From JAUPVL01 sp964481235 (GTDB lineage: Bacteria > Patescibacteriota > Saccharimonadia > CAILAD01 > BJGX01): a DNA stretch of 64,000 bases. The notes beneath the pieces were generated by a model. It made no database searches, had not been told where the DNA came from, and saw only the letters and a list, made by a program, of their open reading frames with translations. The DNA lies in NCBI GenBank assembly GCA_964481235.1, contig CAYZYH010000001.1:1-64000 (forward strand). Direction: 5' to 3'. This document shows, one piece after another, positions 25,306-35,253 of the stretch. Both the position numbers and the translations under genes were made by a program. Positions within the stretch are counted from its first letter, which is position 1; every line of letters begins with the position of its first letter.

Positions 25306-26823
25306 CTATTTATCCTCAACTATAAATTCTTGTGGGTCTACCACCTCTGGTCTAAGAGTAGGGAACAAAATAACATCCTTGATAGCTGGTTGATCGCATA
25401 AAAAAGACACAAAGCGATCTATTCCCATTCCCCAGCCGGCGGTTGGTGGCATGCCTATTTCTAGAGCCCTGATGTAGTCGTAGTCAATTGGATGCGCTTC
25501 TTCGCTTTCACCTTTATCTAGTACGGTTTGTTCGGCCTGCATTCTTTCTAGTTGATCAAGAGGGTCATTAAGCTCGTTGTATGCTTTAATTAACTCAAAC
25601 CCCGAACAAACTAACTGCATACTTGCAATATTGCTACTATTCTCTTCTTTGCGCTTAGCTAAAGGTATCATTTCGGCTGGATAATCTGTCAGAAACAGTG
25701 GTTGAATGATATTTATTCTACAGGTTGCTTTATAGAACTCGTCAATTAAATCTTTTTTTGGTGGGTTATTGCTTAGATCTATCTTTAATTTGCGTGACTT
25801 AATCTCGTTTATAAGCTCATCTCTAGATACACTATCAATATCAACTTTGGTTTCACGCTTTATTAGATCGCGTAATGTAATACGCTCGTATGGCGGTGTG
25901 AAGTCTAGCTCGTTACCCTGATAGGATATCTTTAGTTGACCGTGGGTAGCCATTAATACTGCACTAATCATCTCCTCAGTAAACACCATTAAATCTTGGT
26001 AATTAGCGTATGCCCAATAGAACTCAAGCATAGTAAATTCAGGATTGTGTGATCGATCAATACCTTCATTACGAAAGTCTCTGGCAAACTCAAACACACG
26101 TTCAAAACCAGCAACAACAGCTCTTTTGAGGTATAGTTCGTTACTTATACGGAGATACAGATCGGACTCAAGTTTGTGGTGATAGGTCGTAAATGGTCGC
26201 GCACTTGCACCACCATAGAGTGGCTGAAGTATTGGCGTTTCTATTTCAATAAAACCACGACCAATCATAAACTGACGTAATGTTTCGGTAACTTTTGAGC
26301 GCAACTCAATGTGTTTTTTTACTTCTGGGTTAATATGTAAATCTATATATCTCTGCCGATAACGCTTTTCAACATCTTTAAAGCCATCGTGTATATCGGG
26401 TAGTGGTCGCAAACTTTTTGTTAGTAAAGTGAGAGCAGTGGTAAATATACTAATTTCACCCCTCTGTGTTTTATTTAGTGTGCCGTCTACTTGAACAAAA
26501 TCGCCAGTATCAAGTAGTCGCAATTGTTTGAAATCTAATTGGTTCTGGGTATTGTCGGCACTAAATGTTTTTTTATTTATTACAGATTGAATTTTGCCAG
26601 ACTCATCAGCTACATCAATAAAACACATTCCTCCCATCAGACGTATACTACTAATACGCCCAACAGACCTTACACTACTACCTTCTTTTGTTGCAAAATC
26701 TTCTATGAGAGTTCTATTTGTGTCACTCCTATCACCCATCTGTGGATAGGGGTTAATACCCGCCAAGCGCAACTCAGTAAGTTTTCTTAATCTTTCATCT
26801 CTTAGTTCTTTTATATTTGCCAT
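25306..26823 (-). CDS. lysS: Lysyl-tRNA synthetase, class II
   Basis: 505 residues. The N-terminal OB-fold anticodon-binding domain (about 50-150: VRSVGRISSIRLMGGMCFIDV) precedes the class II core with motif 2 (FRNEGIDRSHNPEFTMLEFY) and motif 3 GWGMGIDRF near the C-terminus. Full length. It heads the lysS-serS pair. The greA terminator lies upstream of it. Confidence 0.98.
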   Translation of the reverse strand: MANIKELRDERLRKLTELRLAGINPYPQMGDRSDTNRTLIEDFATKEGSSVRSVGRISSIRLMGGMCFIDVADESGKIQSVINKKTFSADNTQNQLDFKQLRLLDTGDFVQVDGTLNKTQRGEISIFTTALTLLTKSLRPLPDIHDGFKDVEKRYRQRYIDLHINPEVKKHIELRSKVTETLRQFMIGRGFIEIETPILQPLYGGASARPFTTYHHKLESDLYLRISNELYLKRAVVAGFERVFEFARDFRNEGIDRSHNPEFTMLEFYWAYANYQDLMVFTEEMISAVLMATHGQLKISYQGNELDFTPPYERITLRDLIKRETKVDIDSVSRDELINEIKSRKLKIDLSNNPPKKDLIDEFYKATCRINIIQPLFLTDYPAEMIPLAKRKEENSSNIASMQLVCSGFELIKAYNELNDPLDQLERMQAEQTVLDKGESEEAHPIDYDYIRALEIGMPPTAGWGMGIDRFVSFLCDQPAIKDVILFPTLRPEVVDPQEFIVEDK

Positions 26824-26861
26824 TGTTTTCTTATTATACTTTTTTATATCTTAGAATACAA

Positions 26862-26904
26862 AACAAAAAGCACTTGCCGACTCCTAGCCATAAAACAAGT
26901 GCTT
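26862..26904 (-). terminator. Terminator of greA
   Basis: Minus strand: AAGCACTTG (26896-26904), 19-nt loop, CAAGTGCTT (26868-26876), then TTTGTTTTG. It lies 20 nt after the greA stop. Confidence 0.85.
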
Positions 26905-26924
26905 ATTTGTAGAAATAATAATCG

Positions 26925-27386
26925 TTATACTACTTTTGTAATCTTGTAGGTTATTGAGCCGGCTGGTACTTCAACGCTCGCCTTATCGCCAACTTTTTTA
27001 CCTAGTAGAGCTTTGCCAATAGGTGACTCATCAGAAATCTTACCGCTTTCTGGATCTGCCTCTGTCGAGCCAACTATATGAAATACTTGTTTGCCATCAT
27101 CTAGAGTTACATGCACCTGGGAACCTACCGATACTTTGTTACCATCGCTTTTTTTAATTGGTTTAGCGTGTTTTAAAATATTTTCAATTTCGCTAATTCT
27201 GCCTTCTACAAAGGCTTGACGTTCTTTGGCATCGTCCCAACTTGAGTTTTCAGAAAGATCACCAAATTCTTTGGCTTCTTTAAGGGCTTTTGCTACTTCT
27301 TTTCGTTTGTTTTTTACCAGATCTTCTAATTCGGCTTTTAGATCTTTAACACCTTCCGTGGTGAGATAAAAATCTTGGTGTGTCAT
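26925..27386 (-). CDS. greA: Transcription elongation factor GreA
   Basis: 153 residues from the ATG at 27386. The 15-residue upstream extension does not fit the family and overlaps the promoter. The N-terminal coiled coil has the GreA pattern YLTTEGVKDLKAEL and ERQAFVEGRISEIENIL, with the acidic tip in between (KEFGDLSENSSWDDAK). The C-terminal FKBP-like domain ends ITYKITKVV. GreA rescues backtracked RNA polymerase by stimulating RNA cleavage. An AAGGAG lies 12 nt upstream, rather far from the start. It is a single-gene unit. Confidence 0.96.
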   Translation of the reverse strand: MTHQDFYLTTEGVKDLKAELEDLVKNKRKEVAKALKEAKEFGDLSENSSWDDAKERQAFVEGRISEIENILKHAKPIKKSDGNKVSVGSQVHVTLDDGKQVFHIVGSTEADPESGKISDESPIGKALLGKKVGDKASVEVPAGSITYKITKVV

Positions 27387-27417
27387 ATAATTGATTAACT
27401 CCTTACTTGATACAAAC

Positions 27418-27423
27418 AGTATA
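27418..27423 (-). promoter_or_regulatory. Probable -10 box of greA
   Basis: TATACT on the minus strand, about 30 nt upstream of the ATG at 27386. The -35 element is poor. Confidence 0.5.
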
Positions 27424-27595
27424 AAGCTCAACTTTCTAAGAAAAATGACCCTCTACTTGTTAATGCCAAGTGAACAGGTCGATTTATATCAGAACTTAAG
27501 CTCTGTTGCTCAATGTATTTTCTCAAATTGCTCTACCAATGTCAAGGCTACTATGGGCTATTTTGGCTAGATAAATACGAGGATATTATTATAAG

Positions 27596-29575
27596 TTAAC
27601 TTCTTGGAACACTAAAATACCACTTTAGTATATTGTTGGCTGCAGGTACCGCAAACTCTGAGCCCTCACCAGAGTTTTCTACTAGAACTACCAGTGTAAT
27701 TTTGGGTGCCTCGGCAGGTGCATAGGCTGTAAACCAGGCATGAGGCTTGGTGGTAGGATTTTTGCCATCAAAACCTTGTGAACTAGTTTCGGCAGTACCT
27801 GTCTTGCCCGCTACCTTTACCCCCACTTCCTGTTTAATCTTACAACAAGCCGTACCCGACTCTACTACCCCCTCCATACCTTGTTGAATTAGCTTTATGT
27901 TTGCGGGAGAAGCAATGCTTTGTACCACTACTTCTGGGTCAATTGTACGCACTACTGAGCCAGCTTCAGACTTTATTTGAGAAGCAAAGTGTGGCTTGTA
28001 CAGTGTTCCACCATTAGCAATGGCGCCTGTAGCCATTGCTAATTGCAATGGTGTAGCCCGCATATCACCCTGTCCAATAGAAATATTGTAAGTATCTCCA
28101 ACCGACCAAGGCTCAGATGAGTACTTTTTCTTATTATCTGGCGTAGGAACAAATCCAGCCGATTCATCACCAATATCTGCGCCAGTAACTCGACCAAAGC
28201 CAAACTTCTTATACCAATCTGTTAATTTAGTTGGGCCTATACCTTTAACTCCTTCAAAACCACCACCTACAACATAGAAAAATATGTCTGAGCTCCAGGT
28301 AATAGCCCGAAGTACATTTACAGTACCGAGACCCTCTGGTTTCCAACCCTTATAGGTGTAGACAATTGACGGGTTGTACTGGTTGGGGACATCAATTTTA
28401 CCTTTATCTTGTACGGTGGTAACTGTCGAATTTATTACTCCCTCCTGCAAACCAGCAGTAGCAATAAAAGGCTTTACCGTCGAACCTATTGGATACCCAC
28501 CAGAGCTCACCCTATTAAATAGAGGTTTCCCAGGATCATTAAGTAGGTTGTCGTATTGTGACTGCGTGATGCCAGCCGCAAATAAGTTACCATCATAGCT
28601 AGGGTAGTTGACCGCTCCCAACACCTGACCATTTCTTGGGTCAATAGCAACTGCTGCACCAGCTTTGCTGCCAGACGATTCTACGGCTGACTTAACCGAT
28701 TGAGCCATAACATCTTCAAGCGCTTTATCTACACTTAGTACAAGACTATTACCTGCAATAGGCTCGCTTCTTGCCAACGCTCTCACTTGTAAGCCAGTTG
28801 CATCTACCTCGGTTTGTTCCTTACCATACTTACCTCGCAAATCAGATTCATAGGCTTTTTCTAGACCAGTTTTACCAATCAAATCAATTGGCCGATAATT
28901 GGGGTTTTGCTTGAACTCCTCCGCCGAGATACGACCTATGTAGCCCAAGAAAGGGGCTAAACTACCGCCATCTAAATATTCTCTAGTAGGGTTCACGTCT
29001 ACACCAAACCCATCTAGGTCGGTGTGATGCTCTTCTATATTTAACGCTTGGTCTCTGGTAATATTTTCTACCATTACAATCGGCAAACTATAGTTTGAAC
29101 CCTTTGACTCTGCAGTCTTTTGGATATCTGTAGCTGATTTCTGGGTAAGATCAGCAATTATCTGGTAACTTGCAAGTCTTTTATTGGGCTCTAAAGGCAG
29201 TTGATTGGGAGTAACCACTAAATCAAACCGTGCATTGTTTCTAGCCAAAACAATACCATTACGGTCGTATATTGCGCCACGTGGTGCAGCAATGGCAGTT
29301 GTTCTTACGCGGTTGCCACTAGCCAACAAACTGTGTTCTTGTCCGGTTATTATTTGCAGATACATTAATCTCCCGAGTAGTACTGTTACAAACACCGCTG
29401 AAAGAACTGCCATTGCATAAAAAATAGGTGAATTAATAGGTTCTTCTAATTGAATTTGTTCTGTACTACCCGATAGAATTGCCGCCGACCAGTCTTCGGC
29501 TTCGCGCATACGGCGTTCTTTTTTCGAAAACTTGTAGCCGTATGCTCGATCATAAAAATCACCAAAGATATTCAT
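27596..29575 (-). CDS. mrdA: Penicillin-binding protein 2 (elongasome transpeptidase)
   Basis: 659 residues. A short cytoplasmic N-terminus and one membrane helix (about 50-72) are followed by the PBP dimerisation domain (NRVRTTAIAAPRGAIYDRNG) and the transpeptidase domain. That domain has Ser365-Thr-Val-Lys368 as the SxxK motif, SSD in the SxN position and a KTGTAE motif near residue 595. It cross-links peptidoglycan during rod-type elongation together with RodA and MreBCD. It is the last gene of mreB-mreC-mreD-mrdA, 2 nt after mreD. No rodA is adjacent. Confidence 0.96.
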   Translation of the reverse strand: MNIFGDFYDRAYGYKFSKKERRMREAEDWSAAILSGSTEQIQLEEPINSPIFYAMAVLSAVFVTVLLGRLMYLQIITGQEHSLLASGNRVRTTAIAAPRGAIYDRNGIVLARNNARFDLVVTPNQLPLEPNKRLASYQIIADLTQKSATDIQKTAESKGSNYSLPIVMVENITRDQALNIEEHHTDLDGFGVDVNPTREYLDGGSLAPFLGYIGRISAEEFKQNPNYRPIDLIGKTGLEKAYESDLRGKYGKEQTEVDATGLQVRALARSEPIAGNSLVLSVDKALEDVMAQSVKSAVESSGSKAGAAVAIDPRNGQVLGAVNYPSYDGNLFAAGITQSQYDNLLNDPGKPLFNRVSSGGYPIGSTVKPFIATAGLQEGVINSTVTTVQDKGKIDVPNQYNPSIVYTYKGWKPEGLGTVNVLRAITWSSDIFFYVVGGGFEGVKGIGPTKLTDWYKKFGFGRVTGADIGDESAGFVPTPDNKKKYSSEPWSVGDTYNISIGQGDMRATPLQLAMATGAIANGGTLYKPHFASQIKSEAGSVVRTIDPEVVVQSIASPANIKLIQQGMEGVVESGTACCKIKQEVGVKVAGKTGTAETSSQGFDGKNPTTKPHAWFTAYAPAEAPKITLVVLVENSGEGSEFAVPAANNILKWYFSVPRS

Positions 29576-29577
29576 AT

Positions 29578-30096
29578 CTACCGCCTTAATATTTTAAGTT
29601 TGGTTTTTTGAAAAGAAAACCTTAGTTGGTCGATGTAGCCAAAAAGATAGTAGAACACTATCACCCACGCCAAGCTAAAGACAATTTGTAGTGATACCCT
29701 AGTAATATTTGTGCCAATCTCAAGAATATGATCAACGGAAAATATTCCTACAAACTGCAGAAAGTTGTATAGCAAGGTAATAAGGCCACTAAGTAGCAAG
29801 ATGGTCGTTAAGCTTTTTTCGCGCTGTCCAAAGCGCATCGCGAGTTTGCAAAAAAGGGCTATTAACAAATATAAGACAATGTTATATCCAAAACCAACGC
29901 CACTTGATACATCTATTAATACTCCAGAGACAAGCGCGATATATAAAAGTTGTTCGGTAGATACAAAATTGGCCAACACAACAATAGCTAGCAAGCTAAG
30001 TGGAGCAGCAAATACTCCACCGCCAAAACTTTGGCCAATACTTACTTGTAGCGCTATAATTACTAGAACTATCAGCCAAGTCACAACCAATTTCAT
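29578..30096 (-). CDS. mreD: Rod shape-determining protein MreD
   Basis: 172 residues with five or six membrane segments. There are few conserved residues in the family, so the call rests on size, topology and position: its ATG overlaps the mreC stop by 4 nt and mrdA follows 2 nt later. The motif SGVLIDVSSGVGFGYNIVLYLL is typical of MreD (DxxSGxxxG). It is a membrane scaffold of the elongasome. Confidence 0.88.
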   Translation of the reverse strand: MKLVVTWLIVLVIIALQVSIGQSFGGGVFAAPLSLLAIVVLANFVSTEQLLYIALVSGVLIDVSSGVGFGYNIVLYLLIALFCKLAMRFGQREKSLTTILLLSGLITLLYNFLQFVGIFSVDHILEIGTNITRVSLQIVFSLAWVIVFYYLFGYIDQLRFSFQKTKLKILRR

Positions 30097-30890
30097 TGAC
30101 GTAATCCCACTACAATAAATACCAGCTCTAGAGAATTTAGGTCTACCAATGGCTTGAGTGTAGCAGATTGAAAAATGGCATTATCTGCTTTTGTAATAGA
30201 GTCTATAGTGCCCACTAATATACCTTGTGGTACCAGGCCAGACCCGGTGGTGACTACTTGCTCGGTCTGACTTATTGTCTCACTTTGAGCAACTTTTTCA
30301 AAAACATATCCCTGACCTATCTGACCACGCACAATACCTTGGGCTCTGCCATCTTGGGCAACTGCTCGTATTCTAAAGTCTGGGTCATTCACCATAAATA
30401 CTTTAGCGCTGTAATCATTCACCTCTTCGATAGTTCCTACCAAAACACCACTACTTACTACTGCCTGGCCTTTCTTAAGCCCGCTTGAACTACCTCTATC
30501 AATTGTTAGGTATTGCCTAGTATTGTCGGGTTGCACACTCACTACCCTGGCAGGAATTAGATCTAAGTTTAATCTTGCATTGAAGTTAAGTTGAGATCGT
30601 AATAAGTCATTTTCTCTAGCAACCTCTTTTAAAGAGGCTAGCTGTTGGCGCAGCTCTAACTGTGTGGCATTCAATTTTTTATTCTCTTTATTTAAATTTG
30701 TGATTGAGGCAAGAAAATTATACTGGTCTTTTACGTTGTTACGAGCCTGAATCAACCTAGTTCCAATAGGATTTGCAATTTGATCGTACACCAACCTGAA
30801 CGGCCACGCTTGACCGCTATAGCGCAATACAATAATAAAAACTGCCAACACACTCACGCCTATAATAGGTAATAATATCTGTTTTCGCAT
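30093..30890 (-). CDS. mreC: Rod shape-determining protein MreC
   Basis: 265 residues. An N-terminal membrane helix (about 7-24), a coiled coil (about 60-95, ENKKLNATQLELRQQLASLKE) and a C-terminal double beta-barrel with RVVSVQPDNTRQYLTIDRGSSSGLKKGQAVV (RGSSSGLKKGQAV is the diagnostic part). MreC links MreB to PBP2 on the outer face of the membrane. Confidence 0.95.
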   Translation of the reverse strand: MRKQILLPIIGVSVLAVFIIVLRYSGQAWPFRLVYDQIANPIGTRLIQARNNVKDQYNFLASITNLNKENKKLNATQLELRQQLASLKEVARENDLLRSQLNFNARLNLDLIPARVVSVQPDNTRQYLTIDRGSSSGLKKGQAVVSSGVLVGTIEEVNDYSAKVFMVNDPDFRIRAVAQDGRAQGIVRGQIGQGYVFEKVAQSETISQTEQVVTTGSGLVPQGILVGTIDSITKADNAIFQSATLKPLVDLNSLELVFIVVGLRQ

Positions 30891-30955
30891 AGGTTAACTA
30901 ATTATATCCCAACTTACTTAGAAACTCCTTAAGCATCACATCGATAAATACAAGG

Positions 30956-32008
30956 CTAGTATGGCACCTTGGCGTACTGAGTAGTTACCAATACGTCTTT
31001 AAGGCTATCTAGATCTTCAAGCACCATGCCCGTACCCCTTACTACCGCAGTTAGAGGGTCATCAGAAATATGTACCGGCATTTTGGTTTGACTAGATAAC
31101 AATACATCGAAGCCCCTTAATAATGCACCACCACCTGCCAAATATATACCTTTATCCATGATGTCAGCCAAAAGCTCGGGTGGGGTTTCTTCTATGGTGT
31201 GTTTTACAGCATCTACAATAGCACGCACGCTTCTAGCCAGTGCCTTGCGAGTTTGGTCAGAGTCGATCTTCATCTCTTTAGGTAAACCAGTAATCATATC
31301 ACGGCCCCGTATTGGTGCATCAAGTACCTTATCTAGCTTAGCAGCCGAGCCAATACTAATTTTAATACTCTCGGCCGTACGCTCACCTATTTGTAGGCTA
31401 AATTCTTCTTTGGCATAGGCAATAATATCTGCAGTTAACTCATCGCCGGCAATTCTAATAGACTTAGAAGATACTATACCGCCAAGACTAATTACCGCCA
31501 CCTCAGATGTACCGCCGCCAATATCAACTATCATACTACCGGCCGCATCGTGCACTGGCAGGTTACTACCTACTGCTGCCGCCATTGGCTCTTCAATTAA
31601 AAAGGTTTGTCGAGCTCCAGCATTACTTGCAGCATCTTCAACGGCACGTTTTTCAACCTCAGTTACACCCGATGGAATACCTATTACAACACGTGGTCGA
31701 GGAAACAGCACAAAACTTTCCTTATGTACTTTCTCTATAAAATATTTGAGCATTTGTTCAGTTATCTCAAAATCACTCACCACTCCATCAACTAGAGGAC
31801 GTGTGGCGACAATATTGGCCGGAGTTTTACCCACCATTCGTTTAGCCTCGTCGCCGATTGCCAAGATTTGCTTATTTTTGGTATTAATTGCTACCACAGA
31901 AGGTTCGTTGATCATTATTCCTTGACCCCCCACGTACACCAAAGTATTGGCCGTACCTAGGTCAATACCAATATCGTGACTAAATTTTCCTAAAAAAGAA
32001 TTTATCAT
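30956..32008 (-). CDS. mreB: Rod shape-determining actin homologue MreB
   Basis: 350 residues, the normal length. It has the actin-fold phosphate 1 loop DIGLGTANTLVYVGG (about 14-28), phosphate 2 DIGGGTSEVAVISLGG and the adenosine motif GIYLAGGGALLRG. Full conservation suggests that a functional elongasome and a rod or ovoid phase exist in this organism. It heads the mreBCD-mrdA operon. The start region has no Shine-Dalgarno; TAAACT lies 8 nt before the ATG. Confidence 0.98.
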   Translation of the reverse strand: MINSFLGKFSHDIGIDLGTANTLVYVGGQGIMINEPSVVAINTKNKQILAIGDEAKRMVGKTPANIVATRPLVDGVVSDFEITEQMLKYFIEKVHKESFVLFPRPRVVIGIPSGVTEVEKRAVEDAASNAGARQTFLIEEPMAAAVGSNLPVHDAAGSMIVDIGGGTSEVAVISLGGIVSSKSIRIAGDELTADIIAYAKEEFSLQIGERTAESIKISIGSAAKLDKVLDAPIRGRDMITGLPKEMKIDSDQTRKALARSVRAIVDAVKHTIEETPPELLADIMDKGIYLAGGGALLRGFDVLLSSQTKMPVHISDDPLTAVVRGTGMVLEDLDSLKDVLVTTQYAKVPY

Positions 32009-32078
32009 ACAATACTAGTTTACCAAGCAATTCTATCTGTTGCTATACAAACTGGGGTGATTTAGTTAATTCTCTAAA

Positions 32079-32813
32079 TTATTTAATCAACCCAGCTAGT
32101 ACTATAAACGCTAAGGCGTTGTTTATCATATGTAGCGCAACTCCCGGGATAATACTTTTTAAGCGAATGTAAAAAACGCTCAAAACACAGCCAAGTATAA
32201 AAGTATAAATAATCACATTGGCTTGACCATGTAAAAATGCAAATAGAGCGCTAGAACCAATTATGCCCGCTAGCCAACCAAATCGTTTTGTTAAACTAGA
32301 GAGTAACAAACCTCTAAAATAGAGTTCTTCAATTATTGGTGCACAAACCACCGTAACAAAAAAGCTTACCCACAAGCCAGCCCCAGAACGTCCAAACTCA
32401 AAACCTACATCTTGAGCTTGATTAACATCGATACTAGGAAAAAAAACACTTACCAACACAAATGCCACTACTACCAGCCCACTAAATACCACTAGGCCTG
32501 ATAGAACATAAAGAATACCTTTCCAAATAGTAAATTTTCTTAAGCCCAGGTCAGATAATTTGGCTTTGTATTTTCGTAGTAACCAATACAACAGCCCTAC
32601 TTCTATCAATAAAGATATTACAGTAAAGATAGTATCCATTACCAAATCGTTATTACGAATAGTTTGTCTTATTGATTCAGGAAAAACCCCAAAATGCGAA
32701 AGCCCAATAATAATTAAAAAAAGTGCAAAAGGAATAGCAATTGAAAATACTATTACTTTTAAGACATCTCGAAGACTCCATGGAACCTTAGCAATTGTAA
32801 TATCTTTGCGCAA
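32079..32813 (-). CDS. CPBP family intramembrane metalloprotease
   Basis: 244 residues with about seven membrane segments. The Abi/CPBP motif EELYFRG (about residue 165) and the later FAFLHG and HMINN histidine motifs supply the presumed metal ligands. The family includes Rce1-like proteases and bacteriocin-immunity proteins; the substrate is unknown. It begins 12 nt after rseP and ends 70 nt before mreB on the same strand. Confidence 0.9.
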   Translation of the reverse strand: MRKDITIAKVPWSLRDVLKVIVFSIAIPFALFLIIIGLSHFGVFPESIRQTIRNNDLVMDTIFTVISLLIEVGLLYWLLRKYKAKLSDLGLRKFTIWKGILYVLSGLVVFSGLVVVAFVLVSVFFPSIDVNQAQDVGFEFGRSGAGLWVSFFVTVVCAPIIEELYFRGLLLSSLTKRFGWLAGIIGSSALFAFLHGQANVIIYTFILGCVLSVFYIRLKSIIPGVALHMINNALAFIVLAGLIK

Positions 32814-32825
32814 AACTACCTTTAC

Positions 32826-33908
32826 CTATCGAAGCCTAGCAATATCGCTAATACTAATCACTACCATAAGAATTAATAACCCCACAAAACCAGCAATATG
32901 TATTATATTCTCTCGCTCTGGAGTAATACGTATACCAATCTTTTGTAATATCAGTACAAACTGACGACCTCCGTCTAAGGCCGGTAATGGCAGGGCATTT
33001 ATAACCGCTAAGCTAAGTGATATTGATGCTGTAAAAAGTATTATATAGCGAAATCCAAAGTTCATTATTTGGGAGAATATTGATACCGCCCCTATTGGAC
33101 CAGACACCTGCTCACTTACTTTGCCAGCTGAAAACAGGCCTACAATAAGGCTACCAAATGCCGCTAGTGTTGCCCAAATAAATTGAAACATCATTACAAG
33201 TGCGGCGATTGGTGCAGTCCACCAACTGTAATAACTTAGCGACATTTGGTCGGCCGTAATACCTAAAATGCCATTTTTTTCATCATTACCTAGCACAACG
33301 GTTTTTTCAGTGACGCTACCCGACTTATTGACTTTTATTACTACGCTTTGGCCTGCATGCGCTTTTGTATACTGCCTTAACCCCTCGTTGCTGGTAATCT
33401 GGGTATTGTCGATAGTAACAAGCCCATCACCTTGAGATAAGCCAGCCTTTGCAGCTGCACTATCTGGTGAGACCGTTAAAATAGTTAACTCATTACTACT
33501 AGTTTGTTTGGGTTTTATGGGGCCAAAGTCTGGTAATGGTTGTCCCAGAGGTGGCATACCTACAATTAGCAAGAAGGTAAACAAGATATACGCTATTAAG
33601 AAATTCACCACTACCCCGGCCATAATAACTCGAGTTTTGGGCCAAAAACTCAGGCTAACAAAACTACCTTTACCTTTCACCGATCCATCTTCGCCACGCA
33701 ACCTTACAAATCCGCCAACTGGTAAAGCATTAATGCTATAAATTGTATTACCACGTTTTCTTCCATACATTCTCGGTGGAAACCCCACTCCAAACTCATC
33801 TACTATTACACCCTCACGTCTTGCCGACAAAAAGTGTCCAAGTTCGTGCGCAACTACTAAAATAGTAAATAGTATTAGTACACCAAGAATACTTATTGCA
33901 AGTATCAT
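32826..33908 (-). CDS. rseP: Site-2 type zinc metalloprotease (M50)
   Basis: 360 residues. The HELGH motif (21-25) lies in the first membrane helix. There is one PDZ domain (about 150-215, PDSAAAKAGLSQGDGLVTIDN), and the third zinc ligand is in LPLPALDGGRQFV near residue 310. It cleaves membrane-embedded proteins, including anti-sigma factors and spent signal peptides. The ATG overlaps the uppS stop by one base (TAATG). In many bacteria cdsA and dxr lie between uppS and rseP; both are absent here. Confidence 0.95.
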   Translation of the reverse strand: MILAISILGVLILFTILVVAHELGHFLSARREGVIVDEFGVGFPPRMYGRKRGNTIYSINALPVGGFVRLRGEDGSVKGKGSFVSLSFWPKTRVIMAGVVVNFLIAYILFTFLLIVGMPPLGQPLPDFGPIKPKQTSSNELTILTVSPDSAAAKAGLSQGDGLVTIDNTQITSNEGLRQYTKAHAGQSVVIKVNKSGSVTEKTVVLGNDEKNGILGITADQMSLSYYSWWTAPIAALVMMFQFIWATLAAFGSLIVGLFSAGKVSEQVSGPIGAVSIFSQIMNFGFRYIILFTASISLSLAVINALPLPALDGGRQFVLILQKIGIRITPERENIIHIAGFVGLLILMVVISISDIARLR

Positions 33909-34618
33909 TACCTACCAAACCTCCTCTTTCTTTCATTAAACTCAAGTAATATTTTATCTAGATCATTCTCATTAAAATCTGGCCAAAATTTATCGACAAA
34001 TTTCAGTTCAGAATAAGCACTATCCCAAAGTAAAAAGTTACTTAGCCGTTGCTCACCACTAGTACGCACTATAAGATCGGGTGCTGGAACACCAGCGGTA
34101 TATAAATGCTCTTTAACTGTTTCTTCTGTAACGTTTTCGGGCTTAATATTTTCCTGAATAATTTCACGGACTGCTAACACTAGTTCTTCTTGCCCGCCAT
34201 AGTTAAAACATGCCATAAATGTACCAGCAGTATTGTTTTTTGTTAGTTCCTCGGCTTGCTCAATAGCAGTAACCACTTTTTTATCTAATTTATTACGCGA
34301 GCCAATAATACGCAGACGAACGTTCTTTTCGTTTAACTCTTTAGCGTCTTTAAGCACAACTTTAAGAGTAAGTTTCATTAGATAGCCAACCTCTTCGCTA
34401 CTTCTTTGCCAGTTCTCAGTTGAGAACAAATAACAACTAAAGTAGGGGATGTTTTTATCAAAACAGGCCTGGGCAATATTTTTTAGGTTTTTATAACCAA
34501 CAAGATGACCCTCAAAGGTACGCATACCGTGCTGTTTGGCCCAACGACGATTACCGTCTAGTATAAAGCCAATATGTCGAATTTGCTGGGTAGATTCTTT
34601 CATAAATGTTTTTGCCAA
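33908..34618 (-). CDS. uppS: Undecaprenyl diphosphate synthase (cis-prenyltransferase)
   Basis: 236 residues. HIGFILDGNRRWAKQHG holds the catalytic Asp of the DGN motif, and RTSGEQRLSNFLLWDSAYSEL (given as RTSGEQRLSNF and WDSAYSE) is the C-terminal signature. It makes the C55 lipid carrier for wall synthesis from FPP and IPP. The listed start is TTG; an ATG five codons later (34603) is an equally good start and neither has a Shine-Dalgarno. It lies between frr and rseP. Confidence 0.96.
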   Translation of the reverse strand: MAKTFMKESTQQIRHIGFILDGNRRWAKQHGMRTFEGHLVGYKNLKNIAQACFDKNIPYFSCYLFSTENWQRSSEEVGYLMKLTLKVVLKDAKELNEKNVRLRIIGSRNKLDKKVVTAIEQAEELTKNNTAGTFMACFNYGGQEELVLAVREIIQENIKPENVTEETVKEHLYTAGVPAPDLIVRTSGEQRLSNFLLWDSAYSELKFVDKFWPDFNENDLDKILLEFNERKRRFGR

Positions 34619-34628
34619 CTTGTTTTAT

Positions 34629-35189
34629 TTAAGTTTGCATTAATTCAGATTCTTTTGCGCCTACTATATTAGTAATTTGTTTTTGGTAGTTTTCTATTAG
34701 ACTAGTAACATCTTTTTCTAACTTAGTAAGATCGTCGCGTGAAAGATCTTTGCTTTTTTCTGCAGATTTTGCATCGTTAATGGCTTCGTGACGAGCGTTT
34801 CTTAGCGAAATACTAGCTTGCTCAGCTTTTTCGTGTATCAGCTTAACCATCTGTGAACGAGTTTCTTCGCTCATAGGTGGCACATTTAAACGAATAACGT
34901 GACCATCATTATTGGGGGTTAGACCCAAACTTTGCTTTTCAGAAATAGCCTTTTCTATAGCTGCTAAATTGCTACTATCCCATGGTTGTATCTGAATAGT
35001 TTTGGCATCTGGCGTAGAAATGGTAGCAAGTGCCTTGAGTGGAGTTTCTGCTCCGTATACACTCACCTTGATAGAATCTACTAAGCCTCCATTTGCTCGA
35101 CCCGATCGAATACCTGCTAGTTCACTGTTGAGGTGTTCTAAGCCAGCTTTCATTTTTTCTTCACAAGTTTTGATAATTTGTTGTTGCAT
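34629..35189 (-). CDS. frr: Ribosome recycling factor
   Basis: 186 residues, the normal length. LNSELAGIRSGRANGGLVDSI (given as LAGIRSGRANGGL) and the C-terminal helix DDLTKLEKDVTSLIENYQ are diagnostic. RRF splits post-termination ribosomes with EF-G. pyrH, which usually sits between tsf and frr, is absent here. Confidence 0.98.
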   Translation of the reverse strand: MQQQIIKTCEEKMKAGLEHLNSELAGIRSGRANGGLVDSIKVSVYGAETPLKALATISTPDAKTIQIQPWDSSNLAAIEKAISEKQSLGLTPNNDGHVIRLNVPPMSEETRSQMVKLIHEKAEQASISLRNARHEAINDAKSAEKSKDLSRDDLTKLEKDVTSLIENYQKQITNIVGAKESELMQT

Positions 35190-35253
35190 AATACCTTTAT
35201 TATATCTTAACTATATTGCTTTAAACAACTTTAGTGATTAGATAAGTAAGATA